Shown one piece after another: positions 5,007-5,007 of a stretch of DNA of 5,007 nt; the stretch's first letter is position 1, and each line of letters starts with the position of its first letter. This DNA is from Candidatus Aminicenantota bacterium (GTDB taxonomy: Bacteria; Acidobacteriota; Aminicenantia; Aminicenantales; Aminicenantaceae). A program made the position numbers and the translations under genes. Where the stretch lies: assembly GCA_030615975.1 (NCBI GenBank), contig JAUWYH010000131.1:1-5007 (forward strand), given 5' to 3'. A model generated the notes under the pieces. The model was given only the letters and a program-made list of their open reading frames with translations, did not search any database and was not told the origin of the DNA.

Positions 5007-5007
5007 G

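Overview
The window is AT-rich (roughly 40% GC by eye), and every convincing gene lies on the minus strand, so transcription runs from high to low coordinates. Gene content (oxygen-sensitive 2-oxoacid:ferredoxin oxidoreductase-type proteins, a dicluster ferredoxin and an NfnAB-type flavoprotein pair) points to a strict anaerobe. A small CcmD-like membrane protein suggests that it may also make c-type cytochromes. An AT-rich Desulfobacterota-like or related anaerobic bacterium is a reasonable guess, but nothing here fixes the taxon. Stop codons are normal (TAA, TAG and TGA all end genes).

Layout in transcription order: (1) 5007-4596 is a leader of about 410 bp without a secure gene. It contains a 215-bp MITE-like element (4645-4859) with perfect 25-bp terminal inverted repeats and a 6-bp target duplication, a possible lipoprotein fragment at the window edge, and a short frame running into the first operon gene. 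(2) 4595-532 is a tight five-gene operon: two tandem paralogues of the 2-oxoacid:ferredoxin oxidoreductase beta subunit (korB-like 1 and 2), a KorD-like 2x[4Fe-4S] ferredoxin, nfnA and nfnB. Three of the four junctions are ATGA stop/start overlaps and the fourth is a 20-bp gap. (3) 531-366 is a spacer of 166 bp with no convincing promoter or terminator; it holds a possible 22-codon hydrophobic frame that overlaps the next start by ATGA. (4) 365-57 encodes a 102-residue protein with a signal peptide and one C-terminal transmembrane segment, CcmD-like. (5) 56-1 shows nothing recognisable.

The most interesting part is the korB-like pair. Both proteins keep the four cysteines (WCxGCG, G[LI]GC, SPC) that bind the [4Fe-4S] cluster in this family. 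Both have lost the thiamine-diphosphate/Mg signature: GDGD has become NDDD or NNAD, and the YGMTGGQ segment is gone. No alpha or gamma subunit is present in the window. I infer that the pair may be an iron-sulfur electron-transfer module rather than a decarboxylating enzyme, passing electrons through the ferredoxin to the flavin-based NfnAB transhydrogenase. This is a hypothesis; the sequence shows only the motif losses and the operon.
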